Shown one piece after another: positions 25,446 through 35,404 of a DNA stretch of 47,287 bases. Made by a program: the position numbers and the translations under genes. The stretch's first letter is position 1. Each line of letters starts with the position of its first letter. A model generated the notes under the pieces. The model had not been told where the DNA came from, made no database searches, and was given only the letters and a program-made list of their open reading frames with translations. This DNA is from Bacteroidales bacterium UBA5219 (GTDB lineage: Bacteria > Bacteroidota > Bacteroidia > Bacteroidales > ML635J-15): contig DHVB01000042.1 of assembly GCA_002412425.1 (NCBI GenBank), positions 1 to 47,287 on the forward strand. The letters run 5' to 3'.

Positions 25446-28400
25446 TTATCTTATTATAGTAACCGTTCCGCTTTCTTCGTGAGGTTTACCAGTAAAGTCA
25501 ACAAAACTTGCATACCACCTATACATTCCATTTGGCAGGATTTTATCTCCATTTTCTACACTTCCGTTGTGAGTGCCGTCCCAAGCCATTCTATAAGGAT
25601 TTTCTTCGTCCCATATATTTGTTTCAAACACTTTTATTCCAAATCTATCGTAAATAACCATATAAAATTGCTTTTTATCAATTCCATGTCCAATTAAATG
25701 GAAATAATCATTGATTCCGTCACCATTTGGTGTGAAAGCTTCTGGAGCATAAAATGTAAATTCGTCATGAACTCTAATTTTTTTGTGAATAGAATCTGTA
25801 CACTCAAATTGATTTTTGGTGATTAAAGTAATATCGAATTCTCCAACAGATCTATATGTGTATTTTTTTGGTTCTTTATCTTCCGACCAAGCATCTGGAG
25901 TTTCTCCATCGCCAAAGTCCCAGAAATATGAAGTTCCACCTTCTGTAAAGTTATCAAATGTGATTTCTGCATTTAAAATAGAAACTAATTCTGGACTTGC
26001 TGTAAATTCTGCTCGTGGTTTTGGATGAATAAATATTAGGTTATTATAAGTTTTAGTTTTTTTGCAACCAAACTCTGTCCATGCTGTTAAAGAAACTGTA
26101 TAATTACCTGTTTTGTCGTAAGTATGAACTGGGTTTTTTTCTACAGAAAATCCTCCATCGCCAAAATCCCATAAATATGTGTTATTAAGATCTTCATTAG
26201 TATTTGTGAAATGAAAAGTTCCTGGAGGACAAGAACTTGTTTTGTCTGCAAAAAATGCAACCCTAGGAGCTTTATGTACAACTACATAAATAGAATCTGT
26301 ATCCACAGGCGAACCACAATCATCAGCTACTGTAAAGCTATAATACCCTGTACTATCAGGACTAAAAGTATAAGGAGTATTAACTATTCCTTGCTGTGGA
26401 GATGTAATTGTATATGGTCCACCATTTCCACCTTCATATTCAATTTCTACTGTAAGATTATCACCCAAACAAATATAATCTTTAGAACTGCTTATTTCGT
26501 TAATTTTTATTGGCAAATGTACTTTTACCACAACAGTTTGAACAGGTCCAGAACACCCTCTAGAGTCGATAGTAACTAGCTGATAAGTTGTGGTAACTTC
26601 GGGACTTACATTTAAACCATCTCCATACCAAATAGAATTATCACTACCGTACCAAATAAACTCGTAAGGCCCAGTACCTCCTGTTGCTGCAACATGTGTA
26701 GAAAAAGGTTCTCCTATACAAATTTGTCCATTCCAAGGAGCGGTTATATAAATATCGTCTGGTTGATCGACAAAAGCCATACCAACATGTGAACAACCAT
26801 TTGCATCATTAACGGTTACATAATAAATACCATAACCTACTGCAAGAGAATCTGCACCAAATCCATTACTCCAGTGATATTCATAAAACGAACCAAATTC
26901 ATTTGTATAAGGAACACCACCAGTTGCTTCAACTTGCACAAAACCATCTGCATATCCAAAACAAGTTGCATTACCCGAAAGTGTGCTTATATACATTGTG
27001 TCTGGTTCTGTAATTGCAAAAACAGCACTTCCCTCACATTCATATTTGTCTGTTAATGAAACTGCATAATTCCCTGCACATAAGCTAGCCCAAGAATCTG
27101 TTCTATTTGGGATAGTATGAGAATAAGAAATATCGCTATCATCACTACTAGTCCAACTTATATTAAAAGGAGGAACACCTCCAGTAATTTCTATAACAGC
27201 ACTACCAGAACACACCCCATGACATAAAACATTGTCAACAATAACTGAAATATTTCTTGGCAAACTTACAATCACTTTTGTTTGTTGTGGTGGATACATG
27301 CAATTATTAGCATCGTAAACAGTAACCCAATAAGTAGTAGTAGTATCTGGAGTTACAATCCTAGTGTCAATATTATTAGTAGGTTCATCAGACCAAACAT
27401 AAGTATAAGGCTCTACTCCTCCATTAGCAATAACACTGATTTCTGCTTGCTCGCCATAGCATATACCTTGGTTTGGAGAAATGCTATAAGTAAATTGTGG
27501 AGGATTATTTACAAATGTAGTAGCATAACCAGTACATCCAGCAGCATCTGTAACAACAACAGAATAATTACCTGCTCCTAAATTCGTCATAGTTTCGCCT
27601 GGAATATATCCATTCCATTCATAAGAATATGGAGATGTTCCGCCACTAGCTATTGCTGTAACTTCTCCATCATTTGCATTATGACAAGTAATATCTTTTG
27701 ATACAATACTTACATCAACAGAAGGAAGTTCTATTACATTAAAACATTTTGTCAAACTACATCCATTGTTCAAGTCAGTAGCTGTTAAACAATAATTACC
27801 AGGTTCTGTAATTTGGATACCAGGACTAATTGCCCCAGTTGACCATTCATACATAAAAGGACCAGTTCCAGAAATTAAGTTAAATTGAGCTGCTCCACTG
27901 CTTCCTGCACAGAAAGTTGGAGTATAGTTTACACTAAAATCAAAATCTCCATCTGTCACTGTTGTACTAGCATCGTCAACACAAGTTCCATAAGTTGCGG
28001 TTACAGTATATGTGCCACCATTGTTAACTGTTATACTTTGAGTTGTTTGTCCGCCAGGACTCCACACAAAGTCAACATTAGCAGGATTAGCACCCATAAC
28101 GTTTGCAAGAAGCGTAACGGGACCAGTACAAGGATTTCCTGAAGTAGTAATTGCAACTGCAAAATTACTTTGGTCTGCAATATTAAAATTAATTATTGTA
28201 TCTGTACAAGGAGCTTGGTCTGAAACTGTTACAGAATAAGCTCCAACAGTAAGGTTATTTACTGTAGTGCCAGTAGCACTAGTACTCCAATTTATTGTTG
28301 GATTTGTAGAACAAGCACTATTTATAGTTATTGTTGCTGAACCAAGTTGTCCACAACCAACATTTACTTTTGAAAGACTTACAGAAAGCTCTCCAGTAAT

Positions 28401-29387
28401 AGGAGGTTCATCAAGAAAAGAAGCTGCTATTCCAAAAGTACAAAGAGAATTTCCACTTGGTAAACTATATCCGTCCATAGCCAAAACATATTGACCGGGT
28501 GGCAAAGTATTTGAATAAACTACTGTTCCTACACCATTTTCACAACCATAGTATGTAGTAGTATTTGCTGGGTCGCTTGTTGGTCCACCTCCTATTCCTG
28601 TACAGTTTGTTCCATTCCATGAATAAACAGCAAATTGTATCTCGGGGTTTCCAAGAGTTTCATTTGCCCAACATTGTCCATACTCAATTTCAATAACCAC
28701 AGGTTGTGGATCGGTTGCTAATACTTCAAATGAATAAAAAACAACATTATCAGTAGTTGTCCAACCACAATCATCAGGAGCTTGGATAGTTCCGGAAGGA
28801 GCTAAAATATTACAGCCCGTAGTACCTAATTCTGGTGGATTATTGCAATCAGCTTCTGGTAAAGATGTTATTACAGAGGCTGCAAAAAATATAGAAGTTT
28901 CATTATTGGTCTTTTCCCATAAACGAACATAAATAGTTTCACCAGGTGTAACATTTAATACTTCCCAACGAATCTCACCATTTGATATTCCCATAAAACC
29001 TGCATCAGCATTAAAACAGTCTATCAATGTTAAGTTACCGCAAGTTCCTCTATAAACAGCCATACCAGGAGCGCAAGCTGGACTAACCATTGGCAATGGC
29101 ACTGGCGAATTAAATGCGTGAAAAGCTAATTCAGTAACACCTGCTGGCACTTCAAAACTATACCACATATCTTCGGTTGCTGTATTAAAACCACCACAAG
29201 TTGGTGCTGGTGCATCAGTCGAAGTTGTTGCCGCAGTAAAGTCAACATTGGTGAAAAACATATCACCGCAAGAACCATATACTTCTAAAGGAATTGCCAC
29301 TGCAGCACCACAATTAGCTTGTGCAAATATGTTGTTAAAAAACCCAAGCGTAAGAATTATTATAAATGTTGAGAGTATCTTTCTCAT
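25446..29387 (-). CDS. Giant T9SS type-B CTD adhesin with SprB and PKD repeats
   Basis: This is a 1313-aa secreted surface protein. The signal peptide is MRKILSTFIIILTLGFFNNIFAQ. Residues up to about 330 form two discoidal/pre-peptidase-like beta domains. The middle carries several SprB-type repeats (KDITCHNANDGEVTAIASGG, NATCFGYADGFVQVEATGG and others). Two PKD domains (WDFGDGGFS, WDFGDGETP) precede a gliding-motility-associated C-terminal domain (about the last 95 residues; FTPNGDGINDYF, IYDRFGIKVFE, WDGTHNG). That last domain is the type-B sorting signal of the type IX secretion system. SprB relatives support gliding or adhesion; the ligand here is unknown. A minus-strand TAACTTTG (29424-29431), 36 bp upstream of the ATG, is a probable -7 box. 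Confidence 0.93.
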   Translation of the reverse strand: MRKILSTFIIILTLGFFNNIFAQANCGAAVAIPLEVYGSCGDMFFTNVDFTAATTSTDAPAPTCGGFNTATEDMWYSFEVPAGVTELAFHAFNSPVPLPMVSPACAPGMAVYRGTCGNLTLIDCFNADAGFMGISNGEIRWEVLNVTPGETIYVRLWEKTNNETSIFFAASVITSLPEADCNNPPELGTTGCNILAPSGTIQAPDDCGWTTTDNVVFYSFEVLATDPQPVVIEIEYGQCWANETLGNPEIQFAVYSWNGTNCTGIGGGPTSDPANTTTYYGCENGVGTVVYSNTLPPGQYVLAMDGYSLPSGNSLCTFGIAASFLDEPPITGELSVSLSKVNVGCGQLGSATITINSACSTNPTINWSTSATGTTVNNLTVGAYSVTVSDQAPCTDTIINFNIADQSNFAVAITTSGNPCTGPVTLLANVMGANPANVDFVWSPGGQTTQSITVNNGGTYTVTATYGTCVDDASTTVTDGDFDFSVNYTPTFCAGSSGAAQFNLISGTGPFMYEWSTGAISPGIQITEPGNYCLTATDLNNGCSLTKCFNVIELPSVDVSIVSKDITCHNANDGEVTAIASGGTSPYSYEWNGYIPGETMTNLGAGNYSVVVTDAAGCTGYATTFVNNPPQFTYSISPNQGICYGEQAEISVIANGGVEPYTYVWSDEPTNNIDTRIVTPDTTTTYWVTVYDANNCMYPPQQTKVIVSLPRNISVIVDNVLCHGVCSGSAVIEITGGVPPFNISWTSSDDSDISYSHTIPNRTDSWASLCAGNYAVSLTDKYECEGSAVFAITEPDTMYISTLSGNATCFGYADGFVQVEATGGVPYTNEFGSFYEYHWSNGFGADSLAVGYGIYYVTVNDANGCSHVGMAFVDQPDDIYITAPWNGQICIGEPFSTHVAATGGTGPYEFIWYGSDNSIWYGDGLNVSPEVTTTYQLVTIDSRGCSGPVQTVVVKVHLPIKINEISSSKDYICLGDNLTVEIEYEGGNGGPYTITSPQQGIVNTPYTFSPDSTGYYSFTVADDCGSPVDTDSIYVVVHKAPRVAFFADKTSSCPPGTFHFTNTNEDLNNTYLWDFGDGGFSVEKNPVHTYDKTGNYTVSLTAWTEFGCKKTKTYNNLIFIHPKPRAEFTASPELVSILNAEITFDNFTEGGTSYFWDFGDGETPDAWSEDKEPKKYTYRSVGEFDITLITKNQFECTDSIHKKIRVHDEFTFYAPEAFTPNGDGINDYFHLIGHGIDKKQFYMVIYDRFGIKVFETNIWDEENPYRMAWDGTHNGSVENGDKILPNGMYRWYASFVDFTGKPHEESGTVTIIR

Positions 29388-29423
29388 AAGGCTATAATAA
29401 AGTTTTTACAATTATTAATTTGA

Positions 29424-29431
29424 CAAAGTTA
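29424..29431 (-). promoter_or_regulatory. Candidate -7 element of the 1313-aa adhesin
   Basis: The minus-strand TAACTTTG fits TAnnTTTG. The -33 is not recognisable. Confidence 0.4.
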
Positions 29432-29608
29432 ATAAATCTATTTAAAAATACTTTAAAATACATTAAAATTATTCGTTTTTTTTAATTTATTTATTTATTG
29501 CCATCATTTTAACTTATTTTTAGACTAAAAAATTGCATTTTGGTTGCTAAAATTCAGGTTTTTTATAAGATTTTTATACCGTTGTTAAATCATTTCACAA
29601 ACACAAAC

Positions 29609-29680
29609 TGTCAAATTGTCGCAAACAACAAAAGAAAGCATGTCGATTTGTCCTATTGTGCTGTTTGGTTCATAAATTGA
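29609..29680 (+). promoter_or_regulatory. Putative heat-shock control region of clpB
   Basis: TGTCAAATTGTCGCA (29609-29623) matches the element before grpE (TGACAAATTGTCGTA) at 13 of 15 positions. A degenerate inverted copy lies at 29640-29652 (reverse complement GACAAATCGACA). Further down, TGGTTCATAAATTGA (29666-29680) has the GG/TTG spacing of a sigma-54 -24/-12 promoter. No clear TAnnTTTG box precedes the ATG at 29717. Confidence 0.4.
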
Positions 29681-29716
29681 AGAATTTATATTAGAAATTT
29701 TTAAAACAATAATATT

Positions 29717-32284
29717 ATGAATTTGAATGATTATACAATAAAAGCACAGTCTCTAATTCAGACTTCAATAATAAAAGCAAAAGAGCTTAAAAATCAGGCT
29801 ATTGAGCCAGGTCATCTTTTGCTTGCATTACTAAATGATGATGATAATATTTTCTCAATCATTTTGTCTAAATTAGAAATAGATAAGCACAATTTTGAAT
29901 CGGCAGTTTTAAGTATTGTAAACTCTTATCCAAAAGTTGAAGGTGGCGAAGTTTATCTAGCTTCTAACACTCAAGATGTTTTTAATCTTGCAAACAAGCA
30001 TAAGATAGAAATGGGCGACAAGTTTATTTCTATTGAACATTTAATTTGGGCTTTATCTGAATCCAAAGACATTATCGGACAGATGATGCGTGATGCTGGA
30101 GTAAAAAAAGATTTTTTAAAGAAAGCAATTTCTGATTTAAGAGCTGGTTCAAAAGTAAACTCACAATCAGCTGAAGACAGTTATGATGCTCTAAATCGTT
30201 ATGCTGTAAATTTAATAGAAAGAGCTCAGCAAGGAAAATTAGATCCAGTAATTGGTAGAGACGATGAAATTAGAAGAGTTTTGCAAATTTTGTCGAGACG
30301 TACTAAAAACAATCCTTTATTAATTGGTGAACCCGGCGTTGGAAAAACAGCCATTGCCGAAGGTTTAGCCTACAGAATTCTTAAAGGTGATGTTCCAGAT
30401 AATTTAAAATCCAAAAAAGTATTTTCCTTAGACATGGGTTTGTTAATTGCTGGAGCTAAATATCAAGGAGAATTTGAAGAAAGACTAAAATCTGTAATTA
30501 AAGAAGTTGTTGCAGCTGATGGCGAAATTATTTTATTTATTGATGAAATTCACACTTTAGTTGGTGCTGGGCAAACACAAGGTGCAATGGATGCTGCAAA
30601 CATTCTAAAACCAGCTCTTGCTCGTGGCGAATTAAAAGCAATTGGTGCTACAACTTTAAACGAATATCAAAAATATTTTGAAAAAGATAAAGCCTTAGAA
30701 AGAAGATTTCAAACTGTTATGATTGATGAACCCGACATCCCAAGCTCGGTTTCTATTCTTCGAGGATTAAAAGAAAGATATGAAAATCACCATAAAGTTA
30801 GAATTTTAGACGAGGCTATTGTTGCAGCAGTTGAATTATCGCATAGATATATTACTGAAAGATATTTACCAGATAAAGCCATTGACTTAATTGATGAAGC
30901 GGCTTCAAAACTTAGATTGGAAGTAAATTCCGTTCCCGAAGAAATTGACGTTTTAAATCGTAAAATTCAACAACTAGAAATTGAAAAAGAAGCCATAAAA
31001 CGTGAAAACGATACCAAAAAGCTAGAAGAAATTGCGACACAATTATCTGATTTAAACGAAGAACGCAATGTATTAACAGCAAAATGGCAAGAAGAAAAAT
31101 CTTTAATTGATAAAATTCAAGCCGAAAAGCAAAATATTGAAAATTATAAAATTCAAGCTGAGCAAGCTGAACGCAGTGGCGATTATGGAAAAGTAGCTGA
31201 ATTTAGATATGGAAAAATTACTGAAAGTCAACAAAATATTGAAAAACTTAAAACCAAATTAGAAGAATTACAAGGAGGGCATGCTTTGGTTGACGAAGTT
31301 GTTGGTGCTGAAGATATTGCCGATGTTGTTTGCAAATGGACTGGTATTCCAGTTAGCAAAATGGTTTTGAGCGAAAGAGAAAAGCTAATGAATTTAGAAG
31401 AAGAATTACATAAAAGAGTAATAGGTCAAGAAGAGGCAATTACTGCTGTAGCTGATGCTATTCGTCGCTCACGTGCAGGATTGCAAGATGCAGGAAAACC
31501 TATTGGTTCTTTTATCTTCCTTGGCTCAACTGGTGTTGGGAAAACAGAACTTGCAAAAGCTTTGGCTGAATTTATGTTCGACGACGAATCTATGATGACA
31601 AGAATCGACATGAGCGAATATCAAGAAAAACATAGCGTTTCACGTTTAGTTGGAGCTCCTCCAGGATATGTTGGCTATGATGAAGGAGGACAACTAACTG
31701 AAGCAGTTAGACGTAAACCTTATTCTGTGGTTTTATTAGATGAAATTGAAAAAGCACACCCCGATGTTTTTAACATTTTGCTACAAGTTTTAGATGATGG
31801 GCGACTTACTGACAATAAAGGTAGAACTGTGAATTTTAAAAACACCATTATAATTATGACTTCCAATATTGGTTCGCAATTTATTCAAGAACAAATAAAA
31901 TCAGGAAACGAAAATTATAAAGAAACCGAAGCTCAGGTTTTAGAAGCCTTGAAAGCACATGTTAGACCAGAATTTTTAAATAGAATCGACGAAATAATTA
32001 TGTTTACTCCTCTAAGTTTAGAGCAAATTTATGAAATAGTAAAACTTCAATTGTCGAAACTAGAAAACAAACTAACAGAAGCAGGATATGAGCTTGAAAT
32101 TTCTGAAGACTCTATTAAAACTATTGCAAAACTATCTTACGACCCACAATACGGAGCTAGACCAGTTAAAAGATTTATACAAAAAGAATTAGAAAATCAA
32201 ATTGCTAAGTTTATAATCAGCGGAACTAGCGACTCTAAGAAAATAAAAGTGGAATTTCAGGGTGATGAACTGGTAATTAATTAA
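29717..32284 (+). CDS. clpB: ATP-dependent disaggregase ClpB
   Basis: ClpB threads aggregated proteins through a hexameric ring and works with DnaK/DnaJ/GrpE, two of which are in this window. It is 855 aa with a Clp N-domain (residues 1-145), AAA+ domain 1 with Walker A GEPGVGKT and IDEIHTLVGAG, a long coiled-coil M-domain (about 400-520), AAA+ domain 2 with Walker A GSTGVGKT, pore loop GYVGYDEGG and LLDEIEKAHPDV, then the D2 small domain (GARPVKRFIQKELEN). Everything is intact and of usual length. It is transcribed alone from a region that shares a motif with grpE-dnaJ. Confidence 0.97.
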   Translation: MNLNDYTIKAQSLIQTSIIKAKELKNQAIEPGHLLLALLNDDDNIFSIILSKLEIDKHNFESAVLSIVNSYPKVEGGEVYLASNTQDVFNLANKHKIEMGDKFISIEHLIWALSESKDIIGQMMRDAGVKKDFLKKAISDLRAGSKVNSQSAEDSYDALNRYAVNLIERAQQGKLDPVIGRDDEIRRVLQILSRRTKNNPLLIGEPGVGKTAIAEGLAYRILKGDVPDNLKSKKVFSLDMGLLIAGAKYQGEFEERLKSVIKEVVAADGEIILFIDEIHTLVGAGQTQGAMDAANILKPALARGELKAIGATTLNEYQKYFEKDKALERRFQTVMIDEPDIPSSVSILRGLKERYENHHKVRILDEAIVAAVELSHRYITERYLPDKAIDLIDEAASKLRLEVNSVPEEIDVLNRKIQQLEIEKEAIKRENDTKKLEEIATQLSDLNEERNVLTAKWQEEKSLIDKIQAEKQNIENYKIQAEQAERSGDYGKVAEFRYGKITESQQNIEKLKTKLEELQGGHALVDEVVGAEDIADVVCKWTGIPVSKMVLSEREKLMNLEEELHKRVIGQEEAITAVADAIRRSRAGLQDAGKPIGSFIFLGSTGVGKTELAKALAEFMFDDESMMTRIDMSEYQEKHSVSRLVGAPPGYVGYDEGGQLTEAVRRKPYSVVLLDEIEKAHPDVFNILLQVLDDGRLTDNKGRTVNFKNTIIIMTSNIGSQFIQEQIKSGNENYKETEAQVLEALKAHVRPEFLNRIDEIIMFTPLSLEQIYEIVKLQLSKLENKLTEAGYELEISEDSIKTIAKLSYDPQYGARPVKRFIQKELENQIAKFIISGTSDSKKIKVEFQGDELVIN

Positions 32285-32364
32285 GAATTGTGTTTCGACT
32301 TCGCTCAACACCCGTTCGGCTTAGCTCGACACCCGATAATTAGTGTTAAGTTTTTAGTTTTAAG
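32281..32364. repeat. Modular intergenic repeat, copy A (clpB-rlmN)
   Basis: An AT module (TTAAGAATT, 32281-32289) is followed by a GC-richer module and an AT module with TTAGTGTTAAGTTTTTAGTT (32340-32359). The GC-richer part contains GCTCAACACCCG (32303-32314) and GCTCGACACCCG (32324-32335), a direct repeat with a 21-bp period. The same order of modules is found on the minus strand near 47.07-47.22 kb. Confidence 0.55.
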
Positions 32365-32499
32365 ACACAAAAGGAACAAAAGAAGGTATTTAAAGTATAG
32401 AAATATTTCGATTGTAGCTCTATGAATTGTTGAGTGTTGAGGGAAAATTTCAAAATACAAAATTTTCCCTTAAAACTTAGCAAGTACAAAAACATTTAT

Positions 32500-32507
32500 T
32501 AATTTTG
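32500..32507 (+). promoter_or_regulatory. Candidate -7 element of rlmN
   Basis: TAATTTTG fits TAnnTTTG, 50 bp before the rlmN ATG. The -33 is weak (TTAG about 19 bp upstream). Confidence 0.4.
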
Positions 32508-32557
32508 TATTATATTTAAGATTTTGATGTATATATTTTTATAAATCTTTATTTTTC

Positions 32558-33610
32558 ATGTCTTCAAAAATAAACATAAGAGCCTTAAACCACGAACAAA
32601 TGATTGCTAATTTTGCAAATTTGGGAGAACCTAAGTTTAGAGCAAATCAAGTTTATGAATGGTTGTGGTATAAATCGGCTTCAAATTTTGAAGAAATGAC
32701 TAATTTACCCAAAGCTTTTAGAGATTTTTTAGACGAAAATTTTTTCATAGATTTTTTAGAAATTATTTTCAAACAACAAAGTAAAGACAAAACTGTCAAA
32801 TTCCTATTTCAAACTGCTGATAGTCATAACTTTGAGGGAGTTTTAATTCCCAATAAAGATAGAGTTACTGCTTGCATTTCTACTCAAGTTGGCTGTCCTT
32901 TAAATTGTAGTTTTTGTGCAACTGGAAAACTTGGTTTTAAAAGAAATTTAAGTGCTGGCGAAATATTTGAGCAAATTTTTCAGTTAAATAAAATGAGTGA
33001 ACAAATATTTAATAGAAAACTTTCAAATATTGTTGTTATGGGCATGGGCGAACCGCTTTTAAACTACGAAAATACCATAAAGGCTTTAACTCATATAAGC
33101 CACGAAAACTCACTGCATTTTTCGCCTCAAAGAATTACGCTTTCTACTGCAGGAGAAGCTCAAGGAATTAAAAAACTTGCTGATGATAATTTAAAAATAA
33201 ACTTATCAATATCTTTACATTCGGCAGATAACGAAAAGCGAAATTTGATAATGCCAATTAACAAAAAATATGATTTAGATACTCTAAAAAATGCTATTTC
33301 ATATTATTATCAAAAAACTAAAAAACGAATAACATACGAATATTTGTTGCTTGGAGGCTTAAATGATTCTTTAGAAGATGCAAAAAAACTAACAGATTTT
33401 ACAAAAATTAGTCCTTGTAAAATTAATTTAATAGAATATAATCCAAGTTCTGAGAGCAAATTTACGGCTTCTAACAAAAAAAATACAGAAGATTTCATTA
33501 ATTTTATTGAAAATAAAAATCTTATTGTAACTTTGCGAAAGTCTAAAGGCAAGGACATTAGTGCTGCCTGCGGACAACTTGCAAATAAAAATAAAAATTT
33601 TAATAATTAA
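32558..33610 (+). CDS. rlmN: 23S rRNA/tRNA adenine-C2 methyltransferase RlmN
   Basis: This radical-SAM enzyme methylates C2 of A2503 in 23S rRNA and of A37 in some tRNAs. At 350 aa it is of typical size. It has the cluster-binding motif C113-x3-C117-x2-C120 (in VGCPLNCSFCATG), the GMGEPLLNYENT SAM-binding segment, the ITLSTAG strand and the conserved C-terminal Cys in ISAACGQL, which forms the methylated-Cys intermediate. It stands alone between clpB and an exported protein gene. Confidence 0.96.
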   Translation: MSSKINIRALNHEQMIANFANLGEPKFRANQVYEWLWYKSASNFEEMTNLPKAFRDFLDENFFIDFLEIIFKQQSKDKTVKFLFQTADSHNFEGVLIPNKDRVTACISTQVGCPLNCSFCATGKLGFKRNLSAGEIFEQIFQLNKMSEQIFNRKLSNIVVMGMGEPLLNYENTIKALTHISHENSLHFSPQRITLSTAGEAQGIKKLADDNLKINLSISLHSADNEKRNLIMPINKKYDLDTLKNAISYYYQKTKKRITYEYLLLGGLNDSLEDAKKLTDFTKISPCKINLIEYNPSSESKFTASNKKNTEDFINFIENKNLIVTLRKSKGKDISAACGQLANKNKNFNN

Positions 33611-33650
33611 ATAAAAATATCTATATTAGCACTCTATAAAACTAAAGATT

Positions 33651-35207
33651 ATGAAAAAATTTGTTCTTATACTTTTAGCACTTATAGCTTTTGCAAAGCT
33701 TACTAATGCACAGGTTTCTACCATTTTTGGGTATGATAAAGAAATTGTTTTACCCGCTATGAACGAGTATGTTAGACTTATCGGAGCCGACTCTGACGGA
33801 TTTTATGCTCTAAGAATTGATGAAAAAGATGCTTTACATCTTGACTTTTACAACAATACTTCTATGAGTAGGGAAAACAGTAATCAACTTATTTTACCTA
33901 TGTTAGGTGGCATGCAATCAGAATATGTTGAAATGTTTTATCTTGACAGTAAACTTATTTTGTTCTTTCAAGTAGTTGATAATACTAGAAAAGAAAAAAC
34001 ATTATACATACAGCACGTAAACCGTACAGGACAAGTTATTGGAGAAGCAACCGCCATAGGAAAACTTACAAACCAAAATATGAGCGTAGATTTTCATGTA
34101 GAATTAATGGATAATCAACAAAATATTTTTGTGTATTACCATCGTCCTTTCCAAACTTACAATGAAGAACCTTTCTTCTTTAAAGTTTATGACCCAGACA
34201 TGAGAGAAATTTACAATAATATTGTAAAATTACCTTTGGTAAATCAAGCTTTTGAGATAGAACAAATAAAAATCGCTAATTCTGGAAATGTATATATGCT
34301 TGCTAGAGTTAGCCCAGACCCAAGACAACTCAAAAGAATGAAAACTATTATTTATGATTATAAACTTTTGTATTTTAATGTTAGCGCAGGAACTGTTAAA
34401 GACGTTGATATTAAAGGTAAAAAACATGTTTTAGTTGATGCTATAATTGGTGTTGACGAAGAAGAAAACATCGACATCTTTGGATTTATGGTAAGAAAAG
34501 GAAAAACAGATTATGAAGGAATTTTCCATCAAAAATACAATCCAACAACAGAAACTTTTGTAACTGGCGATAGCAAAAAAGCAGATTATGTTTTTTCAAA
34601 AACAGAAGTTCCTGAATTTAGAGCTCCTCATTTAGCAAAAAATTATTCAGAACTGTACAACTATAAATTAATAGATGTATTACATTTGTCTAACGGAGGT
34701 TCTGCCGTTATTGCCGAACATCAAAACCATTGGGTTGACTCAATAGTTGTTCCTGGAACAAAAGAAATTCTATATAATGACTATTATCGCTTTAATGATG
34801 TTTTAGTTGCTTATTGTAGCCCTGAAAATAATATGGAATGGATGACAAGAATTCCTAAAACACAATATAGCTACAACGATTTAGGCCAATTCTCGTCTAT
34901 TGCTTCGTTTGCTATTGGAGAAAAAATATTTGTTTTCTATAACGACAATGCTAAAAACGTCAAACTTCTACAAAACTCACAGCTAACAGGAAATGACCTT
35001 AAAGAAATTGCTTCTCCAAGCAGAAGAGGAGTTGCTGTAGCAGTTTCTATATTCTCAGATGGCAAAATGCATGGAGATTACTTGTTTACAAAAAAGAACA
35101 AGAAATTTAGAATAATGCCAGAATTTTTTAAAGATTTTAACGGCAGACATTACATTTACACTCAATCGGGAACTAAAGTAAAATTTGGAATGTTTGTTGG
35201 AAGATAA
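33651..35207 (+). CDS. Large exported protein of unknown function (518 aa)
   Basis: I do not recognise the family. A signal peptide (MKKFVLILLALIAFAKLTNAQ) is followed by about 497 residues dominated by short beta strands with aromatic residues and turns (YALRIDEKDALHLDFYNN, LILFFQVVDNTRKEKTLYIQ), suggesting a beta-propeller or barrel-like fold. There is no lipobox and no type IX sorting domain at the C-terminus, which ends SGTKVKFGMFVGR. It is followed by a strong bidirectional terminator, so it is the end of its transcript. Confidence 0.78.
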   Translation: MKKFVLILLALIAFAKLTNAQVSTIFGYDKEIVLPAMNEYVRLIGADSDGFYALRIDEKDALHLDFYNNTSMSRENSNQLILPMLGGMQSEYVEMFYLDSKLILFFQVVDNTRKEKTLYIQHVNRTGQVIGEATAIGKLTNQNMSVDFHVELMDNQQNIFVYYHRPFQTYNEEPFFFKVYDPDMREIYNNIVKLPLVNQAFEIEQIKIANSGNVYMLARVSPDPRQLKRMKTIIYDYKLLYFNVSAGTVKDVDIKGKKHVLVDAIIGVDEEENIDIFGFMVRKGKTDYEGIFHQKYNPTTETFVTGDSKKADYVFSKTEVPEFRAPHLAKNYSELYNYKLIDVLHLSNGGSAVIAEHQNHWVDSIVVPGTKEILYNDYYRFNDVLVAYCSPENNMEWMTRIPKTQYSYNDLGQFSSIASFAIGEKIFVFYNDNAKNVKLLQNSQLTGNDLKEIASPSRRGVAVAVSIFSDGKMHGDYLFTKKNKKFRIMPEFFKDFNGRHYIYTQSGTKVKFGMFVGR

Positions 35208-35231
35208 TTAATTTTTGTAAATGAATAAATG

Positions 35232-35265
35232 AAAAGAGCTGTCTCAAAAATAAGACAGCTCTTTT
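35232..35265. terminator. Bidirectional intrinsic terminator
   Basis: A 13-bp perfect stem, AAAAGAGCTGTCT / AGACAGCTCTTTT, has an 8-nt loop and is followed by a T run to 35269 on the plus strand. It also gives a T run on the minus strand. It serves both the 518-aa gene and the leftward tRNA-Lys. Confidence 0.85.
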
Positions 35266-35270
35266 TTTTG

Positions 35271-35343
35271 TCGGTCCGGGGAGGATCGAACTCCCGACCC
35301 CATGATTAAGAGTCACGTGCTCTACCTACTGAGCTACGGACCG
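35271..35343 (-). tRNA. tRNA-Lys(CTT)
   Basis: Read on the minus strand, the acceptor stem is CGGTCCG / CGGACCG. The D arm is GCTC/GAGC, the anticodon loop is CTCTTAA (anticodon CTT, reading AAG), and the T arm is GGGAG-TTCGATC-CTCCC with discriminator A. The length is 73 nt with no encoded CCA. Confidence 0.94.
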
Positions 35344-35361
35344 AAAAATTATTTTCGCGTG

Positions 35362-35393
35362 CAAAATTATTAAACTTGAAAATATTTTACAAG
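35362..35393 (-). promoter_or_regulatory. Promoter of tRNA-Lys
   Basis: On the minus strand, CTTG (35390-35393) and TAATTTTG (35362-35369) are 20 bp apart, a close match to the Bacteroidota consensus. They end 18 bp before the tRNA 5' end. Confidence 0.6.
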
Positions 35394-35404
35394 AAAAAAA
35401 CAAA

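Larger units (their letters stand above)
29388..29716. other. Divergent intergenic region between adhesin and clpB (329 bp)
   Basis: This holds the leftward -7 box of the adhesin (29424-29431), then an AT-rich middle, then the clpB control region (29609-29680). No further gene or RNA structure is seen. Confidence 0.6.
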
